Part shown: positions 8,690 through 18,498 of the stretch, piece after piece | Layout of the letters: every line of letters begins with the position of its first letter | Position numbering within the stretch: position 1 is the first letter of the stretch | Assembly: GCF_039904985.1 (NCBI RefSeq) | Contig: NZ_CP157005.1 | Location: 496,001 to 560,000 of the forward strand | Source of the DNA: Methylomonas sp. AM2-LC | GTDB taxonomy: Bacteria; Pseudomonadota; Gammaproteobacteria; Methylococcales; Methylomonadaceae | Reading direction: 5' to 3' | Length of the DNA: 64,000 nt | The notes under the pieces: generated by a model | Databases searched by the model: none | The model's input: only the letters and a program-made list of their open reading frames with translations | What the model was told of the DNA's origin: nothing | Position numbers and translations under genes: made by a program

Positions 8690-9595
8690 ATGGATAAACT
8701 AACCAGTATGAATGTATTTGTGCGTGTTGCAAAAGCCGGTAGTTTTGCCAAGGCAGCAAAAGACCTGGATATTTCTAGAGCCATGGCAACCAAGCACATT
8801 ATGCAGCTTGAAAGCGAATTGAATACCCGTTTGTTTAATCGCACTACTCGTAGCTTGAGTCTTACCGAAGCAGGTGAAGAATATTTGGAACGCTGTCAGC
8901 AAGTACTGCTTGATGTTTCAGAAATGGAATCAGCCGTTACAAAGCTGCAAACCGAGCCACGCGGTATATTGAAAATATGTGCACCTCCTGTTATTGGGGC
9001 GACTCATATTTCCCCGGCTTTAACTGAATATCTTAAGTATTATCCAGATTTATCGGTGGAAATGTTATTGAAAGGCGGACAGGTCGATCTGGTTGATGAA
9101 GGGGTTGATATTGCTATTTCCTTGGGACAGTTAAATGATACAAGTTTGGTTGCGCGAAAATTGGCTAACTCATCATTAGTGGTTTGTGCATCACCGGATT
9201 ATTTAAAAACACATGGCATTCCTCAAGATCCTGAAGATCTTGAAGATCATAGCTGTTTGATCAATTGGGCAATTCCTCCGCGTAATAAGTGGCGCTTTAA
9301 AGGCATACTGGGGGAGCGCACAGTTACTGTCACTGGCAGGATGCAGGCCAATATGGCTGATCCAATTCGTAATGCGGCTGTGAATGGTTTAGGTTTAATT
9401 ATGTTACCCCGCTATATAGTTGGGCGTGATATAGAGTTGGGTCGATTGCAGGTAGTAATGGAACAATATGGTATAAGCCCATTGGAAGTTTATGCGGTTT
9501 ACCCGCATCGGAAATATTTATCAGCAAAAGTTCGCTCTTTTCTTGAATTTATTCAGGTGTGGCTGCCAGGTAGAATAGGAATGAATCCGCCATGA
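8690..9595 (+). CDS. LysR-family transcriptional regulator
   Basis: A 301-residue LTTR: N-terminal winged helix (MDKLTSMNVFVRVAKAGSFA..., HIMQLESELNTRLFNRTTR) and a periplasmic-binding-protein-like effector domain (ILKICAPPVIGATHISPAL onward). The N terminus resembles the CrgA/DsdC-like LysR group with MDKLTSMNVFVRVA. The ATG at 8690 is preceded by GGGGG; an in-frame TTG at 8678 is less likely. The stop overlaps the next gene's start, so it is the first gene of a three-gene operon. The effector is unknown. Confidence 0.92.
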   Translation: MDKLTSMNVFVRVAKAGSFAKAAKDLDISRAMATKHIMQLESELNTRLFNRTTRSLSLTEAGEEYLERCQQVLLDVSEMESAVTKLQTEPRGILKICAPPVIGATHISPALTEYLKYYPDLSVEMLLKGGQVDLVDEGVDIAISLGQLNDTSLVARKLANSSLVVCASPDYLKTHGIPQDPEDLEDHSCLINWAIPPRNKWRFKGILGERTVTVTGRMQANMADPIRNAAVNGLGLIMLPRYIVGRDIELGRLQVVMEQYGISPLEVYAVYPHRKYLSAKVRSFLEFIQVWLPGRIGMNPP

Positions 9596-10185
9596 TGCAA
9601 TTGCAGGCAAAATGGGATAAACATTATGCCAAACAGACTCAATATAACGATAACGGTGTTTCTGTCGTACTTACCGATCATCAGTTTTTGCTTCCTCGGC
9701 AGGGAAAAGCTTTGGATTTGGCTTGTGGCACTGGCGGCAATGCCTTATTTCTGGCTGAAACTGGATTAGCAGTGGATGCCTGGGATATTTCCGCTATAGC
9801 TTTAAATATTTTGCAGTCTGAGGCGCAGAATCGGCTTCTTAATATCAATACGCGACAATGCCTAATCACGTCAGAAATACTCTGTTCTGAGCGTTATGAT
9901 GTCATTGTCATCAGTCGTTTTCTTGACCGGGCTCTGTGTAATGCGATAATGGCAGCCTTGAATGTGGATGGCTTACTGTTTTATCAAACATTTAATTGCA
10001 GCAAACTGGATGAAAAAGGGCCAAACAATCCAGATTATTTATTAGCAAGTAACGAATTGTTACGATTGTTTGCACCATTAACGCTAATTTTTTATCAAGA
10101 ATATGCACGCACAGGTAATTTACAGTGCGGCAATAGAAATATGGCGTATTTTATCGGACAGAAATTATTTTCGGAGCAGAACTAA
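9592..10185 (+). CDS. Class I SAM-dependent methyltransferase
   Basis: A 197-residue Rossmann methyltransferase with motif I LDLACGTGGNALFLA and the post-I acidic residue in VDAWDISAIAL. It resembles TehB/UbiE-type small-molecule methyltransferases; the substrate cannot be told. The start overlaps the LysR stop by 4 bp (ATGA; a second ATG follows at 9595), and a rhodanese gene begins directly after its stop. The link to a rhodanese suggests a sulfur, selenium or tellurium compound, but that is inference. Confidence 0.8.
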   Translation: MMQLQAKWDKHYAKQTQYNDNGVSVVLTDHQFLLPRQGKALDLACGTGGNALFLAETGLAVDAWDISAIALNILQSEAQNRLLNINTRQCLITSEILCSERYDVIVISRFLDRALCNAIMAALNVDGLLFYQTFNCSKLDEKGPNNPDYLLASNELLRLFAPLTLIFYQEYARTGNLQCGNRNMAYFIGQKLFSEQN

Positions 10186-10578
10186 ATGATAGAAAATCTT
10201 GAGCCTAAACAATGCTGGGCATTCTTACAGAATAATCCTGCTGCAATACTGATTGATGTGCGAACTTTTATAGAACATAGTTTTATCGGTCATCCTCCCG
10301 GTGCGAAGCATATACCCTGGAAAGAGTTTCCAGGTATGCAGTTGAACACTGGCTTTGTGCAACAGGTTCAACAAATAGTCGTCGACAAAGCTACGCCAGT
10401 TTTATTACTGTGCAGAACTGGTGTCAGATCGGTAGAGGCGGCCAAAGCCCTGGATGTTGTCGGTTATCAGCATCTCATTAATATTGCCCAAGGATTTGAA
10501 GGGCAAATTGATGCTGATAAACATCGTGGCAACATTGATGGTTGGCGTTTTCACGGCTTGCCTTGGGAACAAAGTTAA
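10186..10578 (+). CDS. Single-domain rhodanese-like sulfurtransferase
   Basis: A 130-residue rhodanese domain. ILIDVRTFIEHSFIGHPPGAKHIPW is the typical first half (shown in part: IDVRTFIEHSF). The active-site loop LLCRTGVRS carries the persulfide cysteine and is six residues, as in GlpE-like sulfurtransferases rather than Cdc25-type. No signal peptide, so cytoplasmic. The ATG abuts the previous stop (TAAATG) with GGAG upstream, giving tight coupling to the methyltransferase. Confidence 0.88.
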   Translation: MIENLEPKQCWAFLQNNPAAILIDVRTFIEHSFIGHPPGAKHIPWKEFPGMQLNTGFVQQVQQIVVDKATPVLLLCRTGVRSVEAAKALDVVGYQHLINIAQGFEGQIDADKHRGNIDGWRFHGLPWEQS

Positions 10579-10828
10579 TTTATACAAATCAAGTTGATAT
10601 ATACTCTCAGCATATTAAGTTTTAACAAGCTAGAATTTTAAACAACGCTTTTAGGTAGAGATTTAGCTGGCAGGATACCCGCTTAAGCTTAACAGGAGTG
10701 TTTTTTATATTTTTTGTAGAACAAAGTTTGTCATGCGAGAAGTATAAATCAACCTGATCTCAATTCCATTGGTCGAATTAAGCATGGTCTTATTCACCAC
10801 TTTATTTTTAAAACATCAAATAAATCCT

Positions 10829-12646
10829 GTGATAGAAAAACTTCGAAATATTGCAATTATCGCTCACGTTGATCATGGTAAAACTACGCTGGTCGATCAA
10901 TTACTTCAACAATCAGGCACGTTTAATGCCCACGAAAAGGTCGATGAGCGAGTCATGGACTCTAATGCTCTGGAAAAAGAGCGTGGTATTACCATTCTGG
11001 CTAAAAACACAGCAATCGACTGGAATGGTTATCACATCAATATCGTTGATACTCCTGGACACGCCGACTTTGGTGGTGAAGTAGAGCGAGTACTGTCTAT
11101 GGTAGATTCAGTGTTGCTACTGGTTGATGCGGTCGATGGACCTATGCCGCAAACCCGTTTTGTGACACAAAAAGCCTTCGCCTTAGGTTTAAAGCCCATT
11201 GTAGTAATTAACAAAATTGATCGGCCTGGTGCGCGTTCTGAATGGGTTATAGATCAAACATTTGATTTGTTTGATCGTTTGGGAGCTACTGATGAACAGC
11301 TGGATTTTCCGATTGTTTACGCTTCAGCTTTAAAAGGCTATGCTGGATTAACGGGTGATATCGACTCAGGTGATATGACTCCCCTATTCCAAACTATCGT
11401 TGATAAAGTTAATCCTCCTGCTGTAAATTTGGAAGGGCCTTTTCAAATGCAGGTCATCAGTCTCGATTACAATTCATATGTAGGCGTGATTGGTATTGGG
11501 CGTATTCAACGTGGTGCGGTAAAAACCAACATGCCGTTAACGCTGATCAATCGTGAAGGTGCTACGCGTAATGGACGTATGCTACAAATCTTTGGTTTTC
11601 ATGGTTTGGAGCGGGTAGAAGTATCGCAAGCACAGGCTGGCGATATCATTGCTTTTACCGGTATTGATAAATTAGAAATTTCCGACACACTTTGTCAGCA
11701 AGATACCGTCGAAGCTTTGCCTCCGCTAAAAGTTGATGAGCCGACCGTAAGCATGACCTTTCAGGTTAACAATTCTCCCTTTGCTGGAAAAGAAGGTAAA
11801 TACGTTACTTCAAGACAAATTCGAGATCGCTTAAATAAAGAGTTACAACATAATGTGGCGTTACGGGTCGAAGACACGGCAGATCCAGATAAATTTAAAG
11901 TGTCAGGTCGTGGTGAGCTGCATTTATCCATTCTAATTGAAAATATGCGTCGCGAAGGATTTGAACTGGGTGTTTCGCGTCCAGAAGTTATTCTTAAGGA
12001 AATCGATGGTGAAATGAGTGAGCCGTTTGAAATGGTGACCATCGAAGTAGAAGATGCTCACCAAGGCGCCATCATGGAAAAAATGGGCGAACGTAAAGGC
12101 GATCTGATTAACATGGTGCCTGATGGTAAAGGCCGAATTCGTTTAGAATATATGGTACCTTCGCGCGGCCTGATTGGGTTTCAAACCGAATTTATGACCT
12201 CGACATCAGGCTCTGGCTTGTTTTACCATGTATTTGACCATTATGGACCTGTAAAACCCGGTATTATTGGTATGCGTAAACGTGGGGTTTTGGTGTCTAT
12301 GGTGCAAGGTAAAGCACTGGCTTACGCCTTATTTGCTTTGCAGGAGCGGGGTGAATTATTTTTAGTACATGCTGATGAAGTATATGAAGGTATGTTAGTG
12401 GGTATTCACTCACGTGCTAACGATCTGGTTGTCAATCCCACCAAAGCCAAGCAGCTTACTAATATACGTGCAGCCGGAACCGACGAAAACTTGATTTTAA
12501 CCCGAATTCAAAAAATGACCCTTGAACAAGCATTGGAATTTATTGATGAAGACGAGTTAGTTGAGGTCACACCTCAGTCTATACGCTTACGTAAAAAACT
12601 CCTAAGTGAGAATGACCGTAAGCGCGCATCAAGATCTGGAGAATAA
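10829..12646 (+). CDS. typA: Ribosome-associated translational GTPase BipA/TypA
   Basis: A 605-residue GTPase of the EF-G/LepA superfamily, involved in 50S assembly and stress/low-temperature growth. The G1 loop is [10 protein letters not shown]3 [11 protein letters not shown]4 NKIDRPGA; then domains II, III ([18 protein letters not shown]) and V, and the BipA-specific C terminus. Homologues begin (M)[17 protein letters not shown], which places the start at the GTG at 10829 even though the frame is open back to 10769. No good Shine-Dalgarno precedes the GTG; ATG 10784 is the alternative. Confidence 0.95.
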   Translation: MIEKLRNIAIIAHVDHGKTTLVDQLLQQSGTFNAHEKVDERVMDSNALEKERGITILAKNTAIDWNGYHINIVDTPGHADFGGEVERVLSMVDSVLLLVDAVDGPMPQTRFVTQKAFALGLKPIVVINKIDRPGARSEWVIDQTFDLFDRLGATDEQLDFPIVYASALKGYAGLTGDIDSGDMTPLFQTIVDKVNPPAVNLEGPFQMQVISLDYNSYVGVIGIGRIQRGAVKTNMPLTLINREGATRNGRMLQIFGFHGLERVEVSQAQAGDIIAFTGIDKLEISDTLCQQDTVEALPPLKVDEPTVSMTFQVNNSPFAGKEGKYVTSRQIRDRLNKELQHNVALRVEDTADPDKFKVSGRGELHLSILIENMRREGFELGVSRPEVILKEIDGEMSEPFEMVTIEVEDAHQGAIMEKMGERKGDLINMVPDGKGRIRLEYMVPSRGLIGFQTEFMTSTSGSGLFYHVFDHYGPVKPGIIGMRKRGVLVSMVQGKALAYALFALQERGELFLVHADEVYEGMLVGIHSRANDLVVNPTKAKQLTNIRAAGTDENLILTRIQKMTLEQALEFIDEDELVEVTPQSIRLRKKLLSENDRKRASRSGE

Positions 12647-12658
12647 TTCTTAAAATGT

Positions 12659-12706
12659 ACTCAGGATACCAAGAATTCGGCAAACTGAATTTTTGGTGTC
12701 CTGAGT
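12659..12706. terminator. Long hairpin between convergent typA and TSUP genes
   Basis: ACTCAGGAtACCAAgAATTC (12659-12678) pairs with GAATTtTTGGTGTCCTGAGT (12687-12706), a ~20-bp stem with a few mismatches. It occupies the whole 74-bp gap between convergent stops and can fold on either strand. T-runs are weak (TTT on +, TTTT on - after a few bases), so bidirectional termination is the likely role. Confidence 0.65.
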
Positions 12707-12720
12707 CAGTTTAGTGGAAG

Positions 12721-13533
12721 TTATTGTAGAACAAATTTTGTACCAATGACTAGCAACAGTGTTGCCAATACAGGTCGCAGATAATGTTCGGGTATTTTAG
12801 CGCTCAAATGACTGCCTATCCAAATTCCGGGTACCGATCCAAGTAGTAAGCTCAGCAGTAAATCCAAATCGAAGTTTCCCATACTTAAATGTCCCAAACC
12901 TGCGACGGCGGTCAATGGAATGGCATGTGCCAGATCAGTTCCCACAATCTTTAAAGTGGACATGCGCGGATACAGAAACAGTAAGGCTACAGTACCCAGT
13001 GCCCCTGCACCTACTGAAGATAATGTCACCAATACGCCTAAAATAGCGCCAGTTATTACCGTGGCAATTTTTTCCCAGCGTGGTGAGAATCTGCCACTGT
13101 TTTCAACAGTACTCAGCTGGTCATCAACAATTGCTTCTTTGGATGCTCTACGCATTAAGATGCTTCTGACTAATAAAGATAATGCAGTAAGAAGTAAAGC
13201 GACACCTAAAGTAAAGGTCATGGCGTGACTGATTTCCTTGCCGTTTGCAATAAAGCTGTTAAGCATATACAGAGTCAATCCAGCAAAAGGTAAGCTGCCT
13301 AGCGCTAATAAACCCACAATTCTCCAGTCAACTGAGCGATGTTTGCCATGGTGTACAAAAACGCCTACAGATTTGGTGAGTGCTGCGTAAATTAAATCTG
13401 TGCCAACAGCTACCGCAGGTTTAAAGCCAAACAAAAATACCAGCAAAGGTGTCATTAAAGAGCCGCCACCCACCCCAGTGATACCTACCAATAGACCGAC
13501 AGCAAATCCGGAGGCTGTATATAATAAATTCAT
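12721..13533 (-). CDS. TSUP (TauE/SafE) family membrane permease
   Basis: A 270-residue inner-membrane protein with about eight hydrophobic segments in two repeats. The N-terminal repeat begins FAVGLLVGITGVGGGSLMTP and the second has LGVLVTLSSVGAGALGTVAL, the two signature loops of the TSUP family, which move sulfite, sulfoacetate, taurine-derived or other organic acids/sulfur anions. The specific substrate is unknown and there is no neighbouring sulfur gene on the same strand. Confidence 0.88.
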   Translation of the reverse strand: MNLLYTASGFAVGLLVGITGVGGGSLMTPLLVFLFGFKPAVAVGTDLIYAALTKSVGVFVHHGKHRSVDWRIVGLLALGSLPFAGLTLYMLNSFIANGKEISHAMTFTLGVALLLTALSLLVRSILMRRASKEAIVDDQLSTVENSGRFSPRWEKIATVITGAILGVLVTLSSVGAGALGTVALLFLYPRMSTLKIVGTDLAHAIPLTAVAGLGHLSMGNFDLDLLLSLLLGSVPGIWIGSHLSAKIPEHYLRPVLATLLLVIGTKFVLQ

Positions 13534-13904
13534 TGATAAATGCCTTTTCTTCTATATATTCGATAAGAGTGGATATTATGCCAGCGTGATTGTTCGTTAA
13601 TTTATGACATTAAACGATAAGCTTATCTATTTATAAGATATTTGAGGTTTTTTATATAAACTCTGCGTGTTAAGCAGTATTGCCAAGGTTTTTTGGTATA
13701 TAATTGTCCACAGAATAGACAAAATTTGCGGTTTATTACAAAAATGCAATTATTCAGGTGCACTATCAAAGCCATTTGTCCCAGTTTCAAACTCCACTCC
13801 TTTGCGCTAAAGCATATTTGCAATAGCCATCGTCAATTCTGGAATAACCGAATAAATTCGGTATACGAACAAAATACACCCATAAAATCAGGAAATATTA
13901 AAGC
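13534..13904. other. Intergenic region, 371 bp, divergent promoters expected
   Basis: AT-rich, separating the TSUP permease (minus) from the yjdM-like gene (plus). Short open frames on both strands here have no family resemblance or ribosome sites. Recognisable structure is limited to GATAAGCTTATC near 13615-13626 and the dyad at 13847-13862. Confidence 0.5.
13847..13862. promoter_or_regulatory. Dyad ACCGAAT-AA-ATTCGGT upstream of yjdM-like gene
   Basis: Seven-base perfect arms around AA, ending 42 bp before the ATG at 13905. The size and position suit an operator for a dimeric repressor; it could equally be a short 5' RNA hairpin. No factor recognised. Confidence 0.35.
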
Positions 13905-14246
13905 ATGAGTGATTTACCAAATTGTCCAAAATGCGGCTCTGAATATAGCTATGCAGAAGCCGAAATGTATATCTGTCCTGAATGCTCTCATGAATGGCCA
14001 AAATCAGCAGCGAATGAAGCAGAATTACTGACTACTACCTTTAAAGATGCAAATGGTAATGAGCTGAAAGACGGTGATACTGTTACTGTTATTAAGGATC
14101 TGAAAGTAAAAGGCTCTTCTTTAGTTGTTAAAGTTGGCACCAAAGTTAAGAATATACGATTGGTCGATGGGGATCACGATATTGATTGTAAAATAGACGG
14201 CATTGGCCCCATGAAATTGAAATCAGAGTTTGTAAAAAAAGTCTAA
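13905..14246 (+). CDS. yjdM: Zinc-ribbon protein of the YjdM (PhnA-like) family
   Basis: A 113-residue protein whose N-terminal zinc ribbon has two CPxC pairs (NCPKCGSEY and ICPECSHEW), followed by a small beta domain with [34 protein letters not shown] and [11 protein letters not shown], almost word for word the E. coli YjdM C terminus. Once called PhnA, it has no role in phosphonate breakdown; its function is unknown. AGGA lies 12 nt before the ATG. Confidence 0.93.
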   Translation: MSDLPNCPKCGSEYSYAEAEMYICPECSHEWPKSAANEAELLTTTFKDANGNELKDGDTVTVIKDLKVKGSSLVVKVGTKVKNIRLVDGDHDIDCKIDGIGPMKLKSEFVKKV

Positions 14247-14490
14247 GTATCAATTTTTATTAGCAAAACCAAGTTCAAGAAAGAGGCAGGTTTTGATGTG
14301 TAGCAACAATTTTTTATCGCTAAAAATGCTGACTTCTTATTTAATTTATTGTTAACTGCCTTAAAGTTGGCGTAACGCCTAGCTGCTGTGCTGTTTCAAA
14401 ACGTGTAAATCGGAAAAAAACATGCTCAAAGCAGCCTTTTCAGGTATCCTTTTTCATAGTTTGTCCAACGATTTTAAACTAGGCACCGTA

Positions 14491-17169
14491 ATGAACAACA
14501 GCTTAAACCACGACGTTAACGGAACTCAAGATATTGATCCTGACGAAACCAGAGAATGGATGGAATCTCTCGAATCGGTCATTGCCAAAGAAGGCAACGA
14601 GCGAGCTAGTTTTCTGATCGAAAAGCTGGTTAGTACAGCCAGACAATGGGGGTCGAATATACCCTTTTCTGCAACGACTGCTTATATCAATAGCATCACG
14701 GTCGATAAGCAACCCAAATACCCAGGTAATACCGATATAGAGCGGACTATTCGTTCTTACGTGCGCTGGAATGCCATGATGATGGTGTTACGTGCCAATA
14801 AATACACCAATGTGGGTGGACATATAGCCAGTTTTGCTTCGGCGGTCACCCTCTATGATGTAGGACAAAATCATTTCTGGAATGCGCCTAGCGATAAACA
14901 TGGTGGCGATTTAATTTTCTCTCAAGGGCATTCTGCGCCGGGTACCTATGCTAATGCTTTTTTACTGGGTCGCTTAACTGATAAGGAAATGGATAATTTC
15001 CGTCAGGAAGTGGGTGGCAATGGTTTGTCATCTTATCCGCATCCTTGGCTGATGCCTGATTTCTGGCAATTTCCAACGGTTTCCATGGGTTTAGGACCCA
15101 TTATGGCCATCTATCAAGCCCGTTTTATGCGTTATATGCAGGATAGGGGTTTTACCAATACGGAAGGACGTAAAGTTTGGGCGTTTTTGGGCGATGGCGA
15201 AACTGATGAACCAGAAACCTTGGGTGCTATCGGCATGGCTGGCCGCGAAAAGCTGGATAACCTTATTTTTGTAGTCAATTGTAATCTGCAACGATTGGAT
15301 GGTCCTGTACGTGGTAATGGCAAAATCATTCAGGAACTGGAAGGCAATTTTCGTGGTGCCAACTGGAATGTAATCAAAGTGATTTGGGGGCGACGTTGGG
15401 ATCCAATCCTGGCCAGAGACACTAAAGGACTTATTGTGAAGCGCATGATGGAATGCGTGGATGGTGATTATCAAACTTTCAAGTCTAAAGATGGCGCTTA
15501 CGTTCGCGAGCGTTTTTTTAACACCCCGGAATTACAGGAACTGGTTAAAGATTATACCGATCACGATATTTGGGAGCTTAATCGAGGTGGTCACGATACC
15601 ATCAAAGTCTTTTCTGCCTATCAATCTGCAGTAAACCATCGTGGTCAACCAACCGTGATTTTAGCCAAAACCATTAAAGGTTATGGTATGGGTGATTCTG
15701 GTCAGGCTCAGAACACCAGTCATCAGCAAAAAAAGATGAGTCCGGAATCCATTAAACGCATTCGTGACCGCTACCAATTACCGGTTAGTGATGATGAATT
15801 GGTTAACTTGCCCTATTTGCGTTTTGCCGAAGACTCTGAAGAATTAAAATATTTACGTCAACGTCGTATTGATTTAGGTGGATATCTGCCGGCGCGTAGA
15901 ACTAAAGCCTACCCACTAGAAATTCCACCCTTAGCAACCTTCAAAGCCTTATTGGAAGGTACTGGCGAAGGCCATGAAATATCCACCACTATGGCTTTTG
16001 TACGTATCCTTAATATACTGGTAAAAGACAAACAAATTGGTAAACGAATCGTACCTATCGTACCAGATGAATCGCGTACCTTTGGTATGGAAGGCATGTT
16101 CAGACAATTGGGTATCTGGTCGCAAGTCGGTCAGTTATATACGCCACAGGATGCCGAACAATTAATGTTTTACAAGGAAGACAAGCACGGTCAAGTGTTA
16201 CAAGAAGGTATTAACGAAGCAGGTGGTTTGTGTGATTGGATAGCGGCTGGTACAGCCTATTCCACACATGGCGTACCCATGATACCGTTTTTTATTTACT
16301 ACTCAATGTTTGGCTTTCAACGGGTAGGCGATTTAATTTGGGCAGCAGCTGACCAACGTACACGTGGCTTTTTGCTAGGTGGCACTGCTGGTAGAACCAC
16401 TCTAAATGGCGAAGGCTTGCAACACGAAGATGGTCATAGCCATCTAATGTCTGCTACGGTTCCGAACTGTTACTCTTACGATCCAACTTTTGCTTGTGAG
16501 TTGGCTGTTATCATTCAAGATGGCTTGCGCCGAATGTTTGTCGAACAGGAAGATATTTTTTATTACATCACTTTGATGAATGAAAATTATGAACAAAGCC
16601 CTATGCCAGAGGGAGCCGAAAGCAATATTCTAAAAGGCATGTACCTGTACAAAAAAGGTTCGCACACTAAAAAGCCTCGTGTGCAACTGTTGGGTTCAGG
16701 CACCATCTTTATGGAAGTGATTGCGGCTGCCAAGCTTTTAGACGAAGATTGGGGTATTGATGCTGATATTTGGAGTTGCCCAAGCTTTACCGAACTAGGC
16801 AGAGATGGCCAAAGCTGCGAACGTTGGAATCGCCTGCATCCTACCGAAACGCCACGTATTTCGCATGTTGAAACCTGTTTGTCTGGTACTAAGGGGCCTG
16901 TGATTGCTGCTTCTGACTATATGCGGGCTTTTGCAGAGCAGATTCGTGCCTATGTAAAAAGATCGTATATTGTACTGGGTACCGATGGTTTTGGACGTTC
17001 CGATACCCGTGCAAATTTGCGTAGTTTTTTTGAGGTGGATCGTTACCATATTACCATTGCAGCTCTCTATGGCTTGGTGCAAGCAGGTGAATTTGAAGCC
17101 ACTAAGCTTGATGTGGCAATCGCGAAATACAATATCAACCCCAATATAAGCTCTCCTTGGCTGGTTTAA
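14491..17169 (+). CDS. aceE: Pyruvate dehydrogenase E1 component (homodimeric type)
   Basis: Thiamine-diphosphate enzyme that decarboxylates pyruvate and acetylates the lipoyl group of E2. At 892 residues it matches E. coli AceE along its length: YPGNTDIERTIRSYVRWNA, GGDLIFSQGHSAPG, the ThDP motif GDGETDEPE...NCNLQRLDG, KTIKGYGMGD, GEGLQHEDGHSH, and the tail YIVLGTDGFGRSDTR. Homologues start at ..DPDETREWMESLESVI, so the ATG at 14491 (AGGC upstream) is chosen; an in-frame ATG at 14422 would add 23 unrelated residues. First gene of aceE-aceF-lpdA. No PdhR-type operator was found in the 244 bp before it. Confidence 0.97.
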   Translation: MNNSLNHDVNGTQDIDPDETREWMESLESVIAKEGNERASFLIEKLVSTARQWGSNIPFSATTAYINSITVDKQPKYPGNTDIERTIRSYVRWNAMMMVLRANKYTNVGGHIASFASAVTLYDVGQNHFWNAPSDKHGGDLIFSQGHSAPGTYANAFLLGRLTDKEMDNFRQEVGGNGLSSYPHPWLMPDFWQFPTVSMGLGPIMAIYQARFMRYMQDRGFTNTEGRKVWAFLGDGETDEPETLGAIGMAGREKLDNLIFVVNCNLQRLDGPVRGNGKIIQELEGNFRGANWNVIKVIWGRRWDPILARDTKGLIVKRMMECVDGDYQTFKSKDGAYVRERFFNTPELQELVKDYTDHDIWELNRGGHDTIKVFSAYQSAVNHRGQPTVILAKTIKGYGMGDSGQAQNTSHQQKKMSPESIKRIRDRYQLPVSDDELVNLPYLRFAEDSEELKYLRQRRIDLGGYLPARRTKAYPLEIPPLATFKALLEGTGEGHEISTTMAFVRILNILVKDKQIGKRIVPIVPDESRTFGMEGMFRQLGIWSQVGQLYTPQDAEQLMFYKEDKHGQVLQEGINEAGGLCDWIAAGTAYSTHGVPMIPFFIYYSMFGFQRVGDLIWAAADQRTRGFLLGGTAGRTTLNGEGLQHEDGHSHLMSATVPNCYSYDPTFACELAVIIQDGLRRMFVEQEDIFYYITLMNENYEQSPMPEGAESNILKGMYLYKKGSHTKKPRVQLLGSGTIFMEVIAAAKLLDEDWGIDADIWSCPSFTELGRDGQSCERWNRLHPTETPRISHVETCLSGTKGPVIAASDYMRAFAEQIRAYVKRSYIVLGTDGFGRSDTRANLRSFFEVDRYHITIAALYGLVQAGEFEATKLDVAIAKYNINPNISSPWLV

Positions 17170-17183
17170 CGGAAAGATACGAC

Positions 17184-18488
17184 ATGAGTTCTTTAATTGA
17201 AATAAAAGTCCCTGATCTGGGAAATGTCGCTGACATTGATATTATTGATGTCTTAATCAAACCAGGCGATGAAGTGGTGCTGGAGCAAACGCTGGCAGTC
17301 ATGGAAACTGACAAAGCCACCATGGATTTACCCGCCAGTGTTGCTGGTAAAATTAAACAGGTACATATTAAGGTAGGCGACAAAGTGGCGGAAGGTACTT
17401 TGGTGGCTACTTTGGAAGTTAGTGACGAAGCTGCATCACCTAGTAAAGCTGAGCAAGCTGCCCCCGTTGTAAGTAACGAACCTGTCGCAGTTGCGACTGC
17501 TCCGCAAACAGTTGCTCCCGTTGTAGAATCACCAAAACAGGCAGTAGTGGTAGAAGCTACGCCCAGCTCGGAAAGTAACTTGGGATTCAAACCACATGCT
17601 ACACCCGGCGTACGATTGTTTGCCCGTGAATTAGGTGTAGATCTGAGCAAAATAGCCAATGGTAGTGGGCATAAAGGCCGGATACTAAAAGACGATGTTA
17701 AGAACTTTGTTAAAAAATCCTTAGCTACTGCAAGCTCTGCCAGTACAGGTGCAGGTATACCATCTATCCCGGCCGTTGATTTTGCTCAATTTGGTCCAAT
17801 CGAAGAAAAAGCACTAAGTAAAATAAAACGTTTAACCGGACAAAATCTTACCCGCGTCTGGTTAAATCTGCCTTTGGTGACTTACCACGATGAAGTGTCG
17901 ATTGATGAAATGGAAAACTTCCGTAAATCGGTCAATGCTGGTTTAGCAAAAGACGCGGTTAAAGTGACTGGTTTAGTTTTCATTATGAAAGCTTTAGTGG
18001 CAGCCATGCAAAAATATCCTGCTTTTAACAGCTCTTTATCGGCTGATGGCGAGAAACAGATTTTTAAACACTACTTCCATGTTGGTATTGCTGTTGATAC
18101 ACCCAATGGCTTGGTTGTACCTGTTATACGTGATGTTAACCAAAAAAGCCTGTTACAGTTAACGGCTGAACTTGCCGAAAAAAGTGAATTAGCCCGCCAA
18201 GGCAAACTTAAACCCAACGAAATGCAAGGTGGATGTATCACTATTTCCAGCTTAGGCGGCATTGGCGGCACGGCCTTTACACCAATTGTCAATGCGCCAG
18301 AGGTGGCAATATTAGGCGTCACCCGTGCCAAAATGCAACCGGTTTGGAATGGTTCTGCATTTGAACCGAAATTAATGCTGCCGTTGGATTTAACCTACGA
18401 TCACCGAGTGATCGACGGAGCAGAAGGTGCACGCTTTATGGAAGCACTTAAAAATTATCTGGGCGATATTCGCCGATTATTACTCTAG
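17184..18488 (+). CDS. aceF: Dihydrolipoamide acetyltransferase (PDH E2)
   Basis: E2 core of the pyruvate dehydrogenase complex, 434 residues. One N-terminal lipoyl domain only (lipoyl Lys in METDKATMDLP), an Ala/Val/Pro-rich linker, the peripheral-subunit binding domain (ATPGVRLFARELGVDLSKI), and the catalytic domain ending with DHRVIDGAEGARF, which carries the active-site His and Asp. E. coli has three lipoyl domains; a single one is common elsewhere. The ATG at 17184 follows GGAAAG and begins 14 bp after the aceE stop. Confidence 0.96.
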   Translation: MSSLIEIKVPDLGNVADIDIIDVLIKPGDEVVLEQTLAVMETDKATMDLPASVAGKIKQVHIKVGDKVAEGTLVATLEVSDEAASPSKAEQAAPVVSNEPVAVATAPQTVAPVVESPKQAVVVEATPSSESNLGFKPHATPGVRLFARELGVDLSKIANGSGHKGRILKDDVKNFVKKSLATASSASTGAGIPSIPAVDFAQFGPIEEKALSKIKRLTGQNLTRVWLNLPLVTYHDEVSIDEMENFRKSVNAGLAKDAVKVTGLVFIMKALVAAMQKYPAFNSSLSADGEKQIFKHYFHVGIAVDTPNGLVVPVIRDVNQKSLLQLTAELAEKSELARQGKLKPNEMQGGCITISSLGGIGGTAFTPIVNAPEVAILGVTRAKMQPVWNGSAFEPKLMLPLDLTYDHRVIDGAEGARFMEALKNYLGDIRRLLL

Positions 18489-18498
18489 GAGCAAATGT

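Noticed and set aside
13623..13908. Overlapping open frames on both strands between the TSUP and yjdM-like genes
   Set aside because: No family resemblance, no ribosome sites, and they overlap each other in antisense.
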